Origin: Scolanthus callimorphus
Lineage: Eukaryota; Cnidaria; Anthozoa; Actiniaria; Edwardsiidae
Assembly: GCA_033964015.1 (NCBI GenBank)
Contig: CM066917.1
Coordinates: 28,340,951-28,404,950, forward strand
DNA length: 64,000 bases
Direction: 5' to 3'
In this document: positions 46,301 to 57,600 of the stretch, in pieces
Layout: each line of letters starts with the position of its first letter
How positions within the stretch are numbered: position 1 is the stretch's first letter
The notes under the pieces: generated by a model
Databases searched by the model: none
What the model was told of the DNA's origin: nothing
The model's input: the letters and a program-made list of their open reading frames with translations, nothing else
Translations under genes and position numbers: made by a program

Positions 46301-49300
46301 GTTTTAACATGTAAAGCTTCCAGTACTGCCCTGCCTCTCACCTATCAATGGCTTTATAAATCTGCCAAGTCCAGCGGAATCACTGAAATAAGCAACCAAA
46401 CCTTTCCGATCTTACAGCTTTCGCGCATGCGTGCAAATGACAGTGGGTGGTACTCATGTAACGCGTCTAGTCACTATGGTTACCGTCTGTCACATGATTG
46501 TCACGTGCGAGTGCTTTCATTCTCGATGGCACGGCCTAGTGCGTTTCTCTCATTTGATATTAGCGGTAATCTGACGGTCAACCCGACACGCGTGCGACGG
46601 TCAGTTGATTGGCAGCCGGACTGGGTTGAGCTTGATGCAAAGGAAGCTACCGAAATAGAGTCCGAAATCGGTCCATCACTCCAGGACATATTCACAAATG
46701 GTACCGGATTGCCTAGGGACACCATTGTTGATTACAATGTCAGCGAATGTTTTGAGCTGCAAAGTGCAGTCCTGATGTGCACCGTAAATATTCAGCTCCA
46801 GGGACTCAATACTACAAACAAATATGTCTACAATCGTACTGACGATGAGAATGCGATGAGTTTCATGAAGGCGAAGAATCAGCTGATTGGAAGCCTACAG
46901 AACTTGACATCTCCAAACAGGACATTCCCCACGGTCCAAGCAGGCGGAGCATTTTTAAACATCGACCCTGCGTCGTGGGAGCTTAGAAAACAAGCCAGCA
47001 TATGCCCATACCACCAGGGACTGCACAGGAATGGTTTCCAATGCAGTAAGTACAATACTTGTATTAAACCCTGGCAGTATATAAAGACACGTCTCCCCTG
47101 GCAGTATATATAGACACGTCTCAGCTCCTGTAGACTGCTTGCAGTCCCTTCTTTGGCAAACGTCCGTAAATCGAGAGAAAGTCCTAATTCACGAGAGAAA
47201 CAGCGCGCGCCACAGGGGAGTCTCACGGTAGCGCTGCTTGTTATCCGACACCTACAATTGTAGACTCTCTTGTGAGCTGGAATTACGAGCGCGCAAACAA
47301 CCTACACTGTAGGACTAGGACTTACTCTTGATTTACGGACGTTCGCCAAAGAAGGGACTGCAGGCAGTCTACTTCTCCAGAAGTGCAAACTTTTGACGAT
47401 AAGTAACAGTTCGCCTCCTCAGCAGGTATCTCTCTCAAGAAGAACAAAAGTAAATCTCGGGCTTCTTGTCGTACCCACTCCTTCGCGCCCATTGAATCCG
47501 AAACACAGGAAGCCCAATTCCTCTCAATTTCTTTTTGCCTACAGAGCTGCCTGTGGAAGAGGCTAAGTAAGAGTAATGATAGACTGCGGAAGACTTCCAG
47601 TCTAAAGTGTTTGTCGAGTGTTTGAAAGTTGCCATTTCTTTAGGTAGTTCGCTCGAGGTGTCTCTTTCCAAGGGCTTGCGTGATATAAAAGGGACATCTT
47701 TGAAGTCTATGGTGATTGCCTTAATATCTGTTTCCGTACGTAACCTGTTTATTTTTCGACTTTCCATTCTCGTGATGCGTCCGCCCATTCGCTTCTGTCA
47801 CACGCGCGCCATCTTGGGCTATTAATCTCGCATGTAAACGAGGACAAGTAAGAAGGGGGAAGCGACAGGCATGACAAGCACGGGGTCTGCCACGAAATTG
47901 TAAATGTCGGATGGCAAATATTTTTTGTCACAGAAAACCGTGCTGACTAGCGTGACGAAGGGATGGTCTCCTGCTTTGGCCTTATTTGGCCAACAAGATG
48001 ACGGCGCGCGGCAAAGGCGAATAGCATAATTTTTTATTGATCATGTCTTTTTTTGATACATCAACAGTTGTGTGCTCGCCTGGAAAGTACAGGGCGACGA
48101 TAGGAACATGCCGCGCATGCCCAATGGGTTCTTATCAGCCTCGTGAGGGGCAACCTACATGTGTCACGTGTCCTCCAGGGTTCTCCACCAATCACGCGGG
48201 AGCAGAATCCTCCCTAGACTGTCAAGGTAGGAAGTAGTAATTGCTAGAAGCCCATCAACAGGAACCATTGACGCACGTTCAAAATCAGCAAATCAGCGAA
48301 AGCCCTCAACTGGATGTCCCAGAGCGGGTACGAGATGGGCATTTTCAAAATGTTTAAATTCTTTCCTCTCAATAACTTTGTTCATTTTCTGTACAAAGAT
48401 CAGCGCATACGCATGTTCCGGATATCAAGTTCATTCAATCGTTTCATACTTCTGTAGCACTGATATTCAGGATGCACATGCGTTTTACAGCTCTGTTAGC
48501 CTGCTTGCATGCGGTAGATGGTGTTCTTTATCGCGGAACCCCGGTGTTCGTTATCGCGGTCGCCATCTTAAATTTCCTTTGAACGCACGGCCAACCTCAT
48601 GGTTTTCCGCGATAAAAACTTATCGCCTGCAAACAGGCAACAGCCCATTCTCGTACCCAGAGCTTCCCGGCTCGTCTTCTCGCGGGGGAGGCTCTGGTGA
48701 CAGCCACTGACGTATGCGCGAGATTTGATACAGAGACGTTGAGAGAAAGATCTTTCTGCGCTTGCACCATCGTTCAAAACCAGCCAAACAGCGAAGGTCT
48801 TCAAATGGATGTCACCAGAGCCTTCCCTGTGGGAAGACGAGCCGGGGAGCTCTGGGTACGAGAATGGTTACAGCCCGTTTGCAATGTCTGGCTCTTTGTG
48901 TTGTTCATACAATCAAGCGGATGCGTGATCAATTAAACTCGCCTATTCAAAAACTTAATACATGCATTGATTATTTCCAAACTCATTAGATCTCAACGAA
49001 TGCCTTCCCAGAGGGGGAGCGGATTGTGCGCAAGTCTGTAAGAACACCCATGGTAGTTACCAGTGCCTATGTCATGAGGGATACCAGCTCGGCCAAGACA
49101 AAAGAGATGCATTGGTAACTAAAATTTACTTTCTACATTCGCCATTGGCGAAGTTTGCTTTGACAGTATTGGGATCCCCGGGCCGTGATCGCACCCTGTT
49201 CCGCCGTGCCTTTTCACAGTCATGCGAAATCTGCTCTATTATACTCCTGTTTCAATTAAGTTGGCCAGTGAAATCGATAGTGAAACCATGTATCATGAAC

Positions 49301-51840
49301 CATGGTTAATAGTGTGGGCAAAACTGGTTCATATTTTGAGTTGAACTATGTTCTACTGTGTTTCGCGTCTTTCGGATGAGACAATAACCCGAGGTCCCGT
49401 CTCGCCTTTCTACCCTACCCAGTTCAAGGGGAGACGTTAAAGAACCATTGTGGACGTAATAAACCCTCTGGCAGTGACCACCCACAGTGTCTGTGCTTAT
49501 GACCGCTTGGCTGCCAGTGGCGCCGTTGAGACCCAACGCAATTCAGCGCACGAGCTGCGAGTCTGGGGAGTCGGTCGCAAATACTTTCCAATTCTTACTT
49601 TAGATTAGGAATGCTCCCATACTAATATAGGGCCACAAAAAAAGAGAAAATAGTAGTCATAATAATAATAATTTAAAAAATCTAAAAGCGAATGCAAATG
49701 ATAATTCTAGCCTGAAATCGGAGCAGTTTATGTCAAGTTATGCTTCAGATGTAGTAAACAATGCCCGACATGTAGTACAAACGATGCCATTGAGTGCAAA
49801 TTCGGATAAAAAGCGACTTCATTACGATGCATCGTTCATTATACATGGTTTCAAGGAGCAACGTTAATTAAATTAGGTGTATAAGTATTACATTGGAAGA
49901 ATTTCCTGGCTCTGATTTGGTAGCTGAAAATATGTATGATGAAAGTATAGGATTTCTGAAATCGCTTGTTACTGCTCTGAAATGACCGCTTTTGGCTCAC
50001 GGACCTCCACCCCCGAGGGAATTTTCAGTTCCACCCCTAAAAGATACCAAAATTAATTTGTTACCCTAAAAGATACCCATCAAGAAATTTCCGTCTTTGA
50101 TTGAGATGCTGCCTTAGATGTTGTCTAATTTGTTGTCTTGTCAACAAGTACTCTCTCTCTCTCTCTTGAAGGTTTGCCGCCTTGTTAGAGACCTAAACGA
50201 TACCAATCTCCCTTAAATTTTATTGCAGATCAAGGTTACCCCTAAAGCGACCAAAACCCGACGATCATCCCCGACCAAAAAAAATCCCAACCCCCGCGCC
50301 CCGGGCCTCCACCTGCCAAGCCCAGACACATTGCTTTGTTAACATGTGTCGTCATCTGTAATCATCTCATTTAAATAACACATGTTCTTTCCACTGCAGC
50401 CACTGTAAGTCCCACAGAAGGCCTGGTAACTCGCCAGGAAACAGACACAATGGTAACACCAACTGAGTACTTGTCAAAGGTCGGCCCAGACCCCCAACAG
50501 AGCGAAGACGATCAGACACTGGTCATTGCTTTGTCATTAACATTCATCGCTATAGGTATGACGTCATAATGCATGGGCCGGACATGTTGAAGGGAGCGAC
50601 TCTCCATTTTATATCAAGGGAAGTGTTGCCGATTAACGAATCCTCGCGGGCTGCCTGTGTTTTTAAATCTCACCTCAGGCTCTTTGGCAGAGAAAAAAAA
50701 AAATGGCGACCAAGGGTGCAATGTCTCTTGGATAACTGCACGTTTTGGTGAATTACCCTGCTTTTTTCACTAAGATATGACCTTGCACATAAAGCAATGA
50801 GGATTTACTGAGAAGAACGTTTTGCAACGGCGGCAAATCGACAGTTTTTGGCGAATTTTATTGGTTTGTTTTGTTTCATTTTTAATATATCTCAAGACAC
50901 ATCCCTCGAAATTGTCGTTTTCGCAAGTCCCATAAGCTTCCTGATATGAAAGATATAAGAGTGGATTCGTAAAACTTACGACAGCACTTTCTTGATATGC
51001 AAGTTGCGGGATTGCGCATGCTCACTGAATTGAACCACGATTGTAGGACTTGAACGAACTCCTCTAAATTGTGCCAAAAACAGAGGCAAATGCAAGTGCT
51101 TGGATTTGTTTTTGTTGCCGGGGGTTTCTATCAATTTTATTTAGTGAATTTTGACCGTTAAAACGGCGAATTCGTTGGTCCTATATTGTACTACGCATGC
51201 TCAAGAAATTAGATTCCTCCAGAGGCTTTGACCGGGGAATCAGTTTCATGAGCATGCCCAGTTTTTAAACCCATAATGTAATTCCCATATGTTTTTGTTT
51301 TTGACAGCACTGATTATTATAATAGTGGTTCTCGTCGCAAAATGGCGAAGGGGCAAGAAAAAGCCTGCTAAACAGGGCGGTGCCACAAACGAAGCACTTG
51401 AAAAAGACGACCTGTCGAGCACTAGCTCCAGCTCAACAACACCAAACAGCTATAGTAAGCGATCCGAATTTAACAACGGGGGGAGTGTTAGTAATGAAGT
51501 GTGTCATGAAAATGCTACTTTTTCAGAAGCCAATCCCTCTGAGATCTCCGCTTACGGAGATGATGGTATTTACGAGAACGACTACCGAAAAGATGACGAC
51601 AGATACGAAGAAATGAAAGATCCTAGATTGGTGAGCCCACTGGATTACGAAAAGATGGATGAATTCGAAATGAAACATGTGACCCCCCTGGATGGAATGA
51701 TTTATGATGACGTCATACCGCCTGTTGATAAACCATTTGCTATTTACGCTCCGGCTGCCTGCGCTGATGGTGACATGGTCAAGTTTGCTCGTCGGAAGGA
51801 ACAAGAAACAGAGTCCAAGTCCAAGGATGTGTTGGCTTGA
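31330..51840 (+). CDS. Long EMI/EGF/sushi/Ig type I receptor, ~2631 aa
   Basis: Exons: 31330-31430, 32261-32401, 33609-33718, 35818-35912, 36148-36267, 37001-37123, 37488-37607, 38309-38431, 38849-38974, 39079-39195, 40132-40305, 40529-40702, 40904-42279, 42726-42858, 43160-47045, 48068-48226, 48990-49114, 50400-50555, 51308-51840. Order: signal peptide, EMI-like (30-117), EGF (118-149), six calcium-binding EGFs (150-392; DINEC/DIDEC starts), two sushi domains (393-508), EGF (509-545), ~1,400 unrecognised residues, Ig x2 (about 1955-2140), GCC2/GCC3-like module (about 2308-2360), EGF, TM, Tyr-rich tail. Most EGF and sushi modules are single phase-1 exons, as expected from exon shuffling. RRKRR (~1728) and RVRRS (~2155) look like furin sites. 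Single missing bases near 35827, 43600, 44705 and 49107 break the frame; restoring them makes the total 7896 nt, divisible by three. Function unknown; surface recognition is inferred. Confidence 0.85.
31436..31618. repeat. Hairpin element, long-receptor intron 1
   Basis: CTCCTTCGCGGCTCCG pairs with CGGAGCCGCGAAGGAG, and the outer GGTCCAATCTAGTCCAG with CTGGACTAGATGATC. The inner arms CGAAAGGAGAGTCCAAAAACC / GGTTTCTGGAATCTCCTTTCG also pair. Non-coding. Confidence 0.8.
31660..31806. repeat. Hairpin element, long-receptor intron 1
   Basis: GTACATTTGCATGATGACGT pairs loosely with ACGTCATCGTACAAATG, and ACTACCAGAAACCTTT with AAAGGTTTCTGGTAGT, leaving an AT-rich loop. Confidence 0.75.
31811..32184. 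repeat. TIR element related to the 51862-52856 composite
   Basis: Contains GAATCTATTTTTAGATTGTA, TTTTGAATCCCGCGAGAA, TTAGTTGTCATGGTTA and TTCTCAAAAGAAAGATGAC, ending with CTAAAAATAGATTCTTCTACTCCTG and GATGGAGGCTCCTGGTGATGG. The same words occur in the same order on the opposite strand at 52330-52550. This copy has single end units, not tandem arrays. Confidence 0.8.
32772..33100. repeat. Large hairpin, ~160-bp arms, long-receptor intron 2
   Basis: AGGCATAGGCTTCCCAGGATC (32772 onward) is answered by GATCCTGGGAAGCCTATGG near 33078-33096. CACTTTATCGAAGTAC-type and TAGTCCTTTAGTAC words form the inner arms. Arms agree over most of ~160 bases with small indels. Loop near 32920. Confidence 0.8.
34106..34139. 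repeat. Poly-G tract interrupted once
   Basis: G15, one A, then G18. A candidate G-quadruplex former, and a likely place for assembly length error. Long-receptor intron 3. Confidence 0.95.
34605..34820. repeat. GTCCCCAGGGTCTTC hairpin, copy A
   Basis: Arms start AACCTCGTCCCCAGGGTCTT and end AAGACCCTGGGGACGAGGTT. They are essentially perfect complements for ~95 bases, including AAAATGGCGGTTAGCTCAGA, with a loop around TTCGAAACAAAAGAGAAG. Each arm itself contains a short inverted pair. Confidence 0.9.
34878..35233. repeat. Nested hairpin containing copy B of the same family
   Basis: Inner element 34942-35168 repeats the GTCCCCAGGGTCTTC hairpin. It is flanked by a second inverted pair: CCATTTGGATCACTTTTTCG with GAGATATCA on the left and TGATATCTCTCGAAAAAGTG with ATCCAAATGG on the right. 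This gives combined arms of ~170 bases. Confidence 0.85.
35388..35525. repeat. Hairpin with GAGGCCGCAGGCCGAG centre
   Basis: AGGACTCCATGCTGTCCAAT on the left pairs with ATTGGACAAGCATGGAGTCCT on the right. Inner arms are GGATGATTCAGAGGA and TCCGAGGAATCATCC. The GGCCGCAGGCC-type centre recalls the hairpins at 2470 and 8262. Long-receptor intron 3. Confidence 0.85.
37655..37900 (+). mobile_element. tRNA-derived SINE-like element
   Basis: Starts with TTGGCTCAGTG (A-box-like) and, ~30 bases later, GGTCCGGATTTG (weak B-box-like). It continues with AAGGTCCTGCCTCGCC and AAGAACCACTGTGGGC, words that recur at 49290-49560. It lies in the long-receptor intron following the exon at 37488-37607. Confidence 0.55.
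39628..40077. repeat. TIR element with repeated CAACTTGTCGCGCAAC motif
   Basis: Left end AAAGCCGGGGAAATACGAGG and right end CTTGTATTTCCCTGGCTT are inverted. The interior has about five copies of ACTTGTCGCGCAAC in both orientations. It separates the last of the six calcium-binding EGF exons from the first sushi exon. Non-coding. Confidence 0.85.
42315..42690. repeat. Irregular CCGCACTCC simple repeat
   Basis: CCGCACTCC/CCACACTCC/GAACCCCGCA words repeat irregularly. Three copies of GACTG(A/C)TAAACTA(C/T)GGACAG, roughly 100 bases apart, give a longer-range period. It occupies most of long-receptor intron 13 (42280-42725). Confidence 0.8.
48645..48867. repeat. TIR element, CCATTCTCGTACCCAGAGC family
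   Basis: Left end CCATTCTCGTACCCAGAGCT and right end AGCTCTGGGTACGAGAATGG. Inner words CTCTGGTGACAGCCACTGACG and GATGTCACCAGAG are also inverted. Fragments of the family lie at 10-105, 2380-2460, 2900-3060, 34835-34865 and 36690-36735. Long-receptor intron 16. Confidence 0.8.
49290..49560 (+). mobile_element. SINE-like element
   Basis: CGTCTTTCGGATGAGACAAT, AGGTCCCGTCTCGCC, AAGAACCATTGTGGACGTAA and CTCTGGCAGTGACCAC match, in order, the body of the element at 37655-37900. These words resemble SINE bodies common in aquatic invertebrates. No clear tRNA head here. Confidence 0.5.
50000..50310. repeat. Member of CCCTAAAAGATAC / CCCCGCCCC family
   Basis: Contains CCACCCCTAAAAGATACC, TACCCTAAAAGATACCC and ends CCCCCGCGCCCCGGGCC. 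Same word set as 9640-9870, 16447-16830 and 60154-60510, diverged. A CT dinucleotide run lies near 50150. Long-receptor intron 17. Confidence 0.6.
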
Positions 51841-51861
51841 TACACTGATCCAGGAGTTTGT

Positions 51862-52856
51862 AATCAGGAGCATCCATCTACTCTACTAGGTCTAGTCATA
51901 CGCACAGGAGTAGAAGAATCAGGAGCCAATCAACAGGAGCCTCCATCTACTCTACTAGGTCTAGTCATACGCACAGGAGTAGAAGAATCAGGAGCCAATC
52001 AACAGGAGCCTCCATCTACTCTACTAGGTCTAGTCATACGCACAGGAGTAGAAGAATCAGAAGCTCATCAACAGGAGTCTCCATCTACTCTACTAGGTCT
52101 AGTCATACGCACAGGAGTAGAAGAATCAGAAGCCCATCGACAGGAGCCTCCATCTACTCCACTAGGTCTAGTCATACGCACAGGAGTAGAAGAATCAGGA
52201 GCTCATCAACAGGAGTCGCCATCTACTCCACTAGGTATAGTCATACGCACAGGAGTAGAAGAATCAGGAGCCCATCAACAGGAGTCGCCATCTACTCCAC
52301 TAGGTCTAGTCATACGCTCAGGAGTAGAAGAGTCTATTTTTAGACTGTGGATTTTGAATTTAAACGGGGAATTGGTATTTTCAGAGTAAGAATGTTGGGT
52401 TCAACGCGTGCTGTGCGATGGCGGCGCTGATTTCCGCCATCTTTCTTTTGAGAAGGCGGACATGGTTGAGTCTATAACCATGACAACTACTTCTTGCGGG
52501 ATTCAAAATCTACAATCTAAAAATAGATTCATCTACTCTTGTGCTTAGGACGCCCAACAATAGGTGCTGGAGACTCCTCTTGATGGGCTCCCTGTGCTTC
52601 GGACGCCCACCAATGGGTGATGGAGGCTCCTGTTGATGGGCTCCCTGTGCTTCGGACGCCCACCAATGGGTGATGGAGGCTCCTGTTGATGGGCTCCCTG
52701 TGCTTCGGACGCCCAGCAATAGGTGATGGAGGCTCCTGTTGATGGGCTCCCTGTGCTTCGGACGCCCACCAATAGGTGATGGAGGCTCCTGTTGATGGGC
52801 TCCCTGTGCTTAGAACGCCCACCAATAGGTGATGGAGACTCCTCTTGATGAGCTCC
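51862..52856. mobile_element. Composite element with two tandem arrays at its ends
   Basis: 51862-52330 has seven copies of a 69-bp unit (GGTCTAGTCATACGCACAGG, AGTAGAAGAATCAGGAG). 52545-52856 has about five to six copies of a 53-bp unit (TGATGGGCTCCCTGTGCTTC). The two ends are related in inverted orientation through TCCATCTACTC / GGAGGCTCCTGTTGATGGGC. The middle carries TCTATTTTTAGACTGTGGAT and its complement plus AAAGAAAGATGGCGG-type sequence. A simpler relative is at 31811-32184. It begins only ~20 bases after the long-receptor stop codon, so it is probably in that gene's 3' UTR. Confidence 0.8.
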
Positions 52857-54634
52857 TGACTGAACCTGTCAGTGCTTTCCCAGCATTTTGCATGCAGATA
52901 ATTTTGCGTAGCTTTTTACAATTTACAGAGCTTGGTTTATAATTCTACACGTGGCACGCAACGAGCCCTCGTCGATAAAATGCGTTAAATAGCCCGGCGT
53001 ATTTAAAATTAGTCACATATCAAGACGTTTGTAGCCAAAGGCGTTGTCGACTTGCCGCCTTCCTTATTAGGAATTCCCCCTTACCTTATTTGGAAGGTCC
53101 GTAATTTTTTTTTCTCATTTAGCGAAAACATGATCGATCAAAGGGCCTGGGGCGAACCACAGGTAGCCCGCGCGTCAACGCAGAAAACGCTATCTTGATA
53201 TGCATTTCAAGGTAAATTCGAAACAAGTTTTTTTTTAGGAACAAACCTGCTGTGTGCCGCCAGTGATTCTAAACCTTAAAAAATCTATAGATTTATTATT
53301 CGTGCTGTAGGTGCTTCCAATTTTTTAAAAACCTCTAAAATTGTATTTCATTGTAGCCTTCGTGTTTCTTTTGGCGGGAAGTTTGAGCTGCTTCTATTTT
53401 ATTTAAAGCAGACAATGAAGAAATCACTGAAAATGTTTTGAAAACGTTTATTAGGTATCTTTAGTTACTGCCGACATCAGTAGAGTATATTTTCCAAGAC
53501 AGTCGTTTTAGTGGGCCGGCTTAGTGTGAGGGTTTTTAAAGTTTTCATGTTCTAGCCTGGCTTTCGCATTCAGTTGTGATACCTGAGGGTGTAATAATGG
53601 CTTTGGTTCTCGACGTCACAAAACCTTTGCGTTACTATAACGACTGTCACTGTACTGATTTAGGTAGTATATACTTTATAATTCTACATTTCCCTTGTTT
53701 AAGTAATGGTCCGTATAAGAACTACCCAAGCCAACGGCAGAGCATGCTGGAATGCAATTATGTTCTATTGAAAATATCGGCGATTTCATTGGCTTAGACA
53801 CAAAATTGGTAAAATTACCACGAAAGAAAGACTTTTCTCAGGATTTATGGTAAGATATAAGCACATGTGGTACTCATATACAGGATATACGATTTTTAAA
53901 GACTTCGTATATGGGGAACCCAGCGTAAAATAGTGATTCTTTTTCCTTTAATCTGATTGGTCTGGAGAGTTATTATCGCCATATTTTCTCAAGCAAGTCG
54001 AAATCAATAATTGTTTCACTTGTATTATGTTACTAGTCATGACAACTTTCTGTGGTAAAACAAAGGGACACATCCTATGTGGGGAACCCTCAACTCCTCA
54101 ATGCCATAGAACAATGGAGTTTCGGTTCCTTCTTGCATGGATGATTACTTAAGTGATATGTTTTACTTTATAAGGTAAACAATGTGACTCTGCATGCACA
54201 TGATTGTCATACCGAACACAAATTTCCACTAAAGTACAGAACAACTAATGAAATTGGGGATTGTAAAAATCTAATTATAGCTAAACATTTTATAAATAAA
54301 ATACGTTACCTGCCTTTTATAAAAGGATTTCTATTTGTAAAGCAGATACGATATATGATAATAACGAACCCTATCTAAAATCTCACTCCTCGTCGTTTGA
54401 GCGGCTACAATCCTGGCCACGTACACATTACGCCTACAGTTATTGCTTGTTACTTGCTTATTTGAGTGTTTTCTTGTTGGTTTATTTGTTGGATATGTTT
54501 GTTTGTTTCTTGTTGGTTGTGTGTTTGTTGGTTCGTCATGTTTGTTTGCTTTTTTGGTTGGTTAATATGTTTGTTTCTTTTTTCGGTTGGTTGGTTATGT
54601 TTGTCCTCCTACAAAGCTACTCCTGAGACAAAAC
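52857..54634. other. Intergenic between convergent long receptor and NRPS-like gene
   Basis: AT-rich with no supported gene. 54440-54610 is low-complexity TTTGTTGGTT/ATGTTTGTTT sequence just beyond the NRPS-like stop codon. Confidence 0.6.
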
Positions 54635-57600
54635 CTATTCTTTCTCGCGTTCATTGTCTAGTCGCTTATACTGCGGGAAATGTGGTTTGAGCATTTTCCC
54701 CAACCCTCCCATTCCCTTCATCATCTTCTTGAGCTTTGAATCCTTCTCCTCCTGTAACACCGCATGGTTACATATTTTTTGCACAGGGATCCCACAGTAG
54801 ACCGAATCCGAATCAAGAGTCTCTGACTTCATGCATAGAGAAAGCGGAAGAAGTGTACAGCGGTTTTCCATGACAGCGCCGTAAAGAACCACCGAGTCAG
54901 TGCAGACCGTACAATCATCGCCGATGACCAAGTGATCCATCTTCATAACTCGGTCCTCAAAGAGATGCGATTGGATGGTAGTGCCAAAGGAAATGCACGA
55001 GTCATCGCCGATCTCAATGAGGTCAGCCTCTGTTAAGTACATACTTCCCATGTACACCCTATTCCCAATGCGCGCCCCCATAGCGCGGTACCACCAATTG
55101 ATCAGGGCGTGCCCATCAGGTTAGACAAGAACATGGGCATCGCTACGTTTTCCTCTAAAGAAGCTACCAGTTCACTGCGCCAAACAAAACTACTCCACAA
55201 GGGGTACTCCCCTGGGACGAAACGGCCAACCAGTACCCACTTAGATAGAAGTACAAACAAGACGTTGAAGATAATTACAGTCCAGAGCTCCCATGGTATA
55301 AGAGAGATTGTATAATTGAGTACATTTCCACTGAAAAATGAAGTAGAGACGCTTACGAGAAGAACCCACAGCAAGAATGCAGTATAGAGTCTTAGAAATG
55401 TAGGCAGCATAATCTTAAAGAATTCCCAAACTAAACGGCTGGCGTAGAGGTACCAGGGTGGGTCAAAGGTGCGAGCGGAATTCTTCGAGAGGACACTTGT
55501 AGCTCTTGCAGGAAGAGCAAAAGGGGGCGAGCCTAGCCAAGAGGTTTTATCCGGGACGACAGTGGGGGTGGTGCTAAGTACCCCTATCAGTGCATCATCG
55601 CCTATCGAGGAATTAGGAATATTAACACAGTTATTTCCCATAAAGGTTCTTTCCCCTATACTGCTCCTCGTCAGAGTGAAACACCCCTTCTCAAACCTCG
55701 GCCCACCCAGGGAGACATAATCCGCGATGAAGCAACCTTTGTCAAGACGCAGAAGATCTGGACTAAAATTAAACGCTGTTGAGACCTCTGCGCGATCTCC
55801 TACTTTGACCCCCAAGGTTTTCAGCCAGACATTAGTGTAGAGAGTAGCGAAGATCTCTTTACATCCACTGTGGAAGAGTTCTATAATTCTTTCCATGACC
55901 CAAACTCGGATAAACATGCGTGAGTTTATGGAGTACTTCCCTTCTTTGAGACGCCCCACTAGACACCACTTCATGAGCGATGTCAAGAGAAGAAAAGAGA
56001 CAAAGATAAATACCCCTGTAGGCGGGATTATAAGCGCCACGGTGGTAAAATCTGTAGCAAGAAAAGCGCGCTTCAAATACGGCACATATAGTATAGTCAC
56101 TACTACAAGTATATACGGCAAGAATAAGAAACTTCCCATCAAAGAAATCAGGCAAATTGAAGGTACCCTACCCAGCTGGAGAACTCCCACGGTTCCTCTT
56201 CAGATTTACATATCACCTCCCCTTCGTGACATGGCCTAGCAGGAGACCCGTGGAGGTGAGAGTACTCCGGGATCACAGTATTGCTAGGGATCAAGGTCAA
56301 AGGCTGCACGCGCGTATTTTTCCCTACTGTAGTATTCATAGCAATAACCGAGCGCGCACCTATACTGCAATTATCTGCAATTGTAACCCGCCCAAGAAGG
56401 AGGGTCTCCCTCTCTACGCGGGAGGTAGCCATGAGGACCTCGGACTCTATAGTGGTCCCGGAACCTATTTCCAGAAGCTCGAAGTCGCACGTTCGTTTGG
56501 ACCCGTAGTAGACGCCGGTCCCTATGTTTGCACCCATAAGTCGGGCGTAAATATTCATCAGGGGGTGCCGGAGATCATCCAGACAGGCACCAAGGCTCTG
56601 TGAAAGAAATTAATAGACGAATATCAGGATTTCGACAAACAAGAATAAGGCTCGGTTCATGTGTCGTGCATATCGATGAACAATTGTCGTTTTTGCTAAT
56701 AACACTTGACAGGACTGGGTTGAGTCGCGCAAGGGATTTATGCGAGAAGCAGAAAATGCGAACTGAAAACTTCCGCCATTATGCCAACTCCCGTTAAAAC
56801 AATGGAGATTGGCGATGGCAGCGGCCGGTCAGCGGATACATGCATGCGCATGCAAAAGTCCCTGCCACTCTATCTGTGGGTTATCTATTGTTGAGAACGA
56901 CAATCTTCGTCGGGCATCGTTTGGTATAGCCTGCAGTCGGTACTAATATTGTTATGTAAAATGGAAGTTTACGCTGTTACAACTCAGTATGTTGAGGAAG
57001 GGAATAGATTTTTCAACGGCGTCACACGACGATTTGACCGGATAAAACATGAAGCCAAAGTGATGAAAACATCAGGAACATGCGGGCGGAAGACGAGCGC
57101 CGTCTGCACGCGGCGGGCTTCCTGTGGCCAGTGCGCGCATGCTGTTTTAAAGCTTTTTATTTTTCTGAAGCTTTTTGAGAGCTTTCATAACATACCGAGT
57201 CCACAGGAATCCCATACAAACGTGCGTGCGCAAGCAAGTCAATATTCCCGGCTTCCTCTACACCAGAAGCAACGAGAGTCTGCGGGCAGGCTAAGACTTA
57301 CTTGGCGTGCCACACAATCCACCAGCGCAAATAGAACATACTCCACAGCCCATATGCCCCGGGCTTTGCTCGCCCAAGTAAGATTGTCTTAACCAGGTAA
57401 GCCCACAGGATAGTGAAACCAATGTACAGCGGTAACCCCAGGACGATCACTTGGACAAGGACAACGAGCAAGAGCATTGATGAGCGATGATTGTAGGCGA
57501 CGAGGATGATAAAGAAGAACGTGATGCTCCAAGAGGCTGACCACAAGACCAGCCAAACAACCTAAAAACGGAGAAGTCATTACTTATATCAAGACAAAGA

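Noticed and set aside
52510..52825. Minus-strand frames with HWWASEAQGAHQQEP-like repeats
   Set aside because: 53-bp tandem array shifts frame each unit; no gene context.
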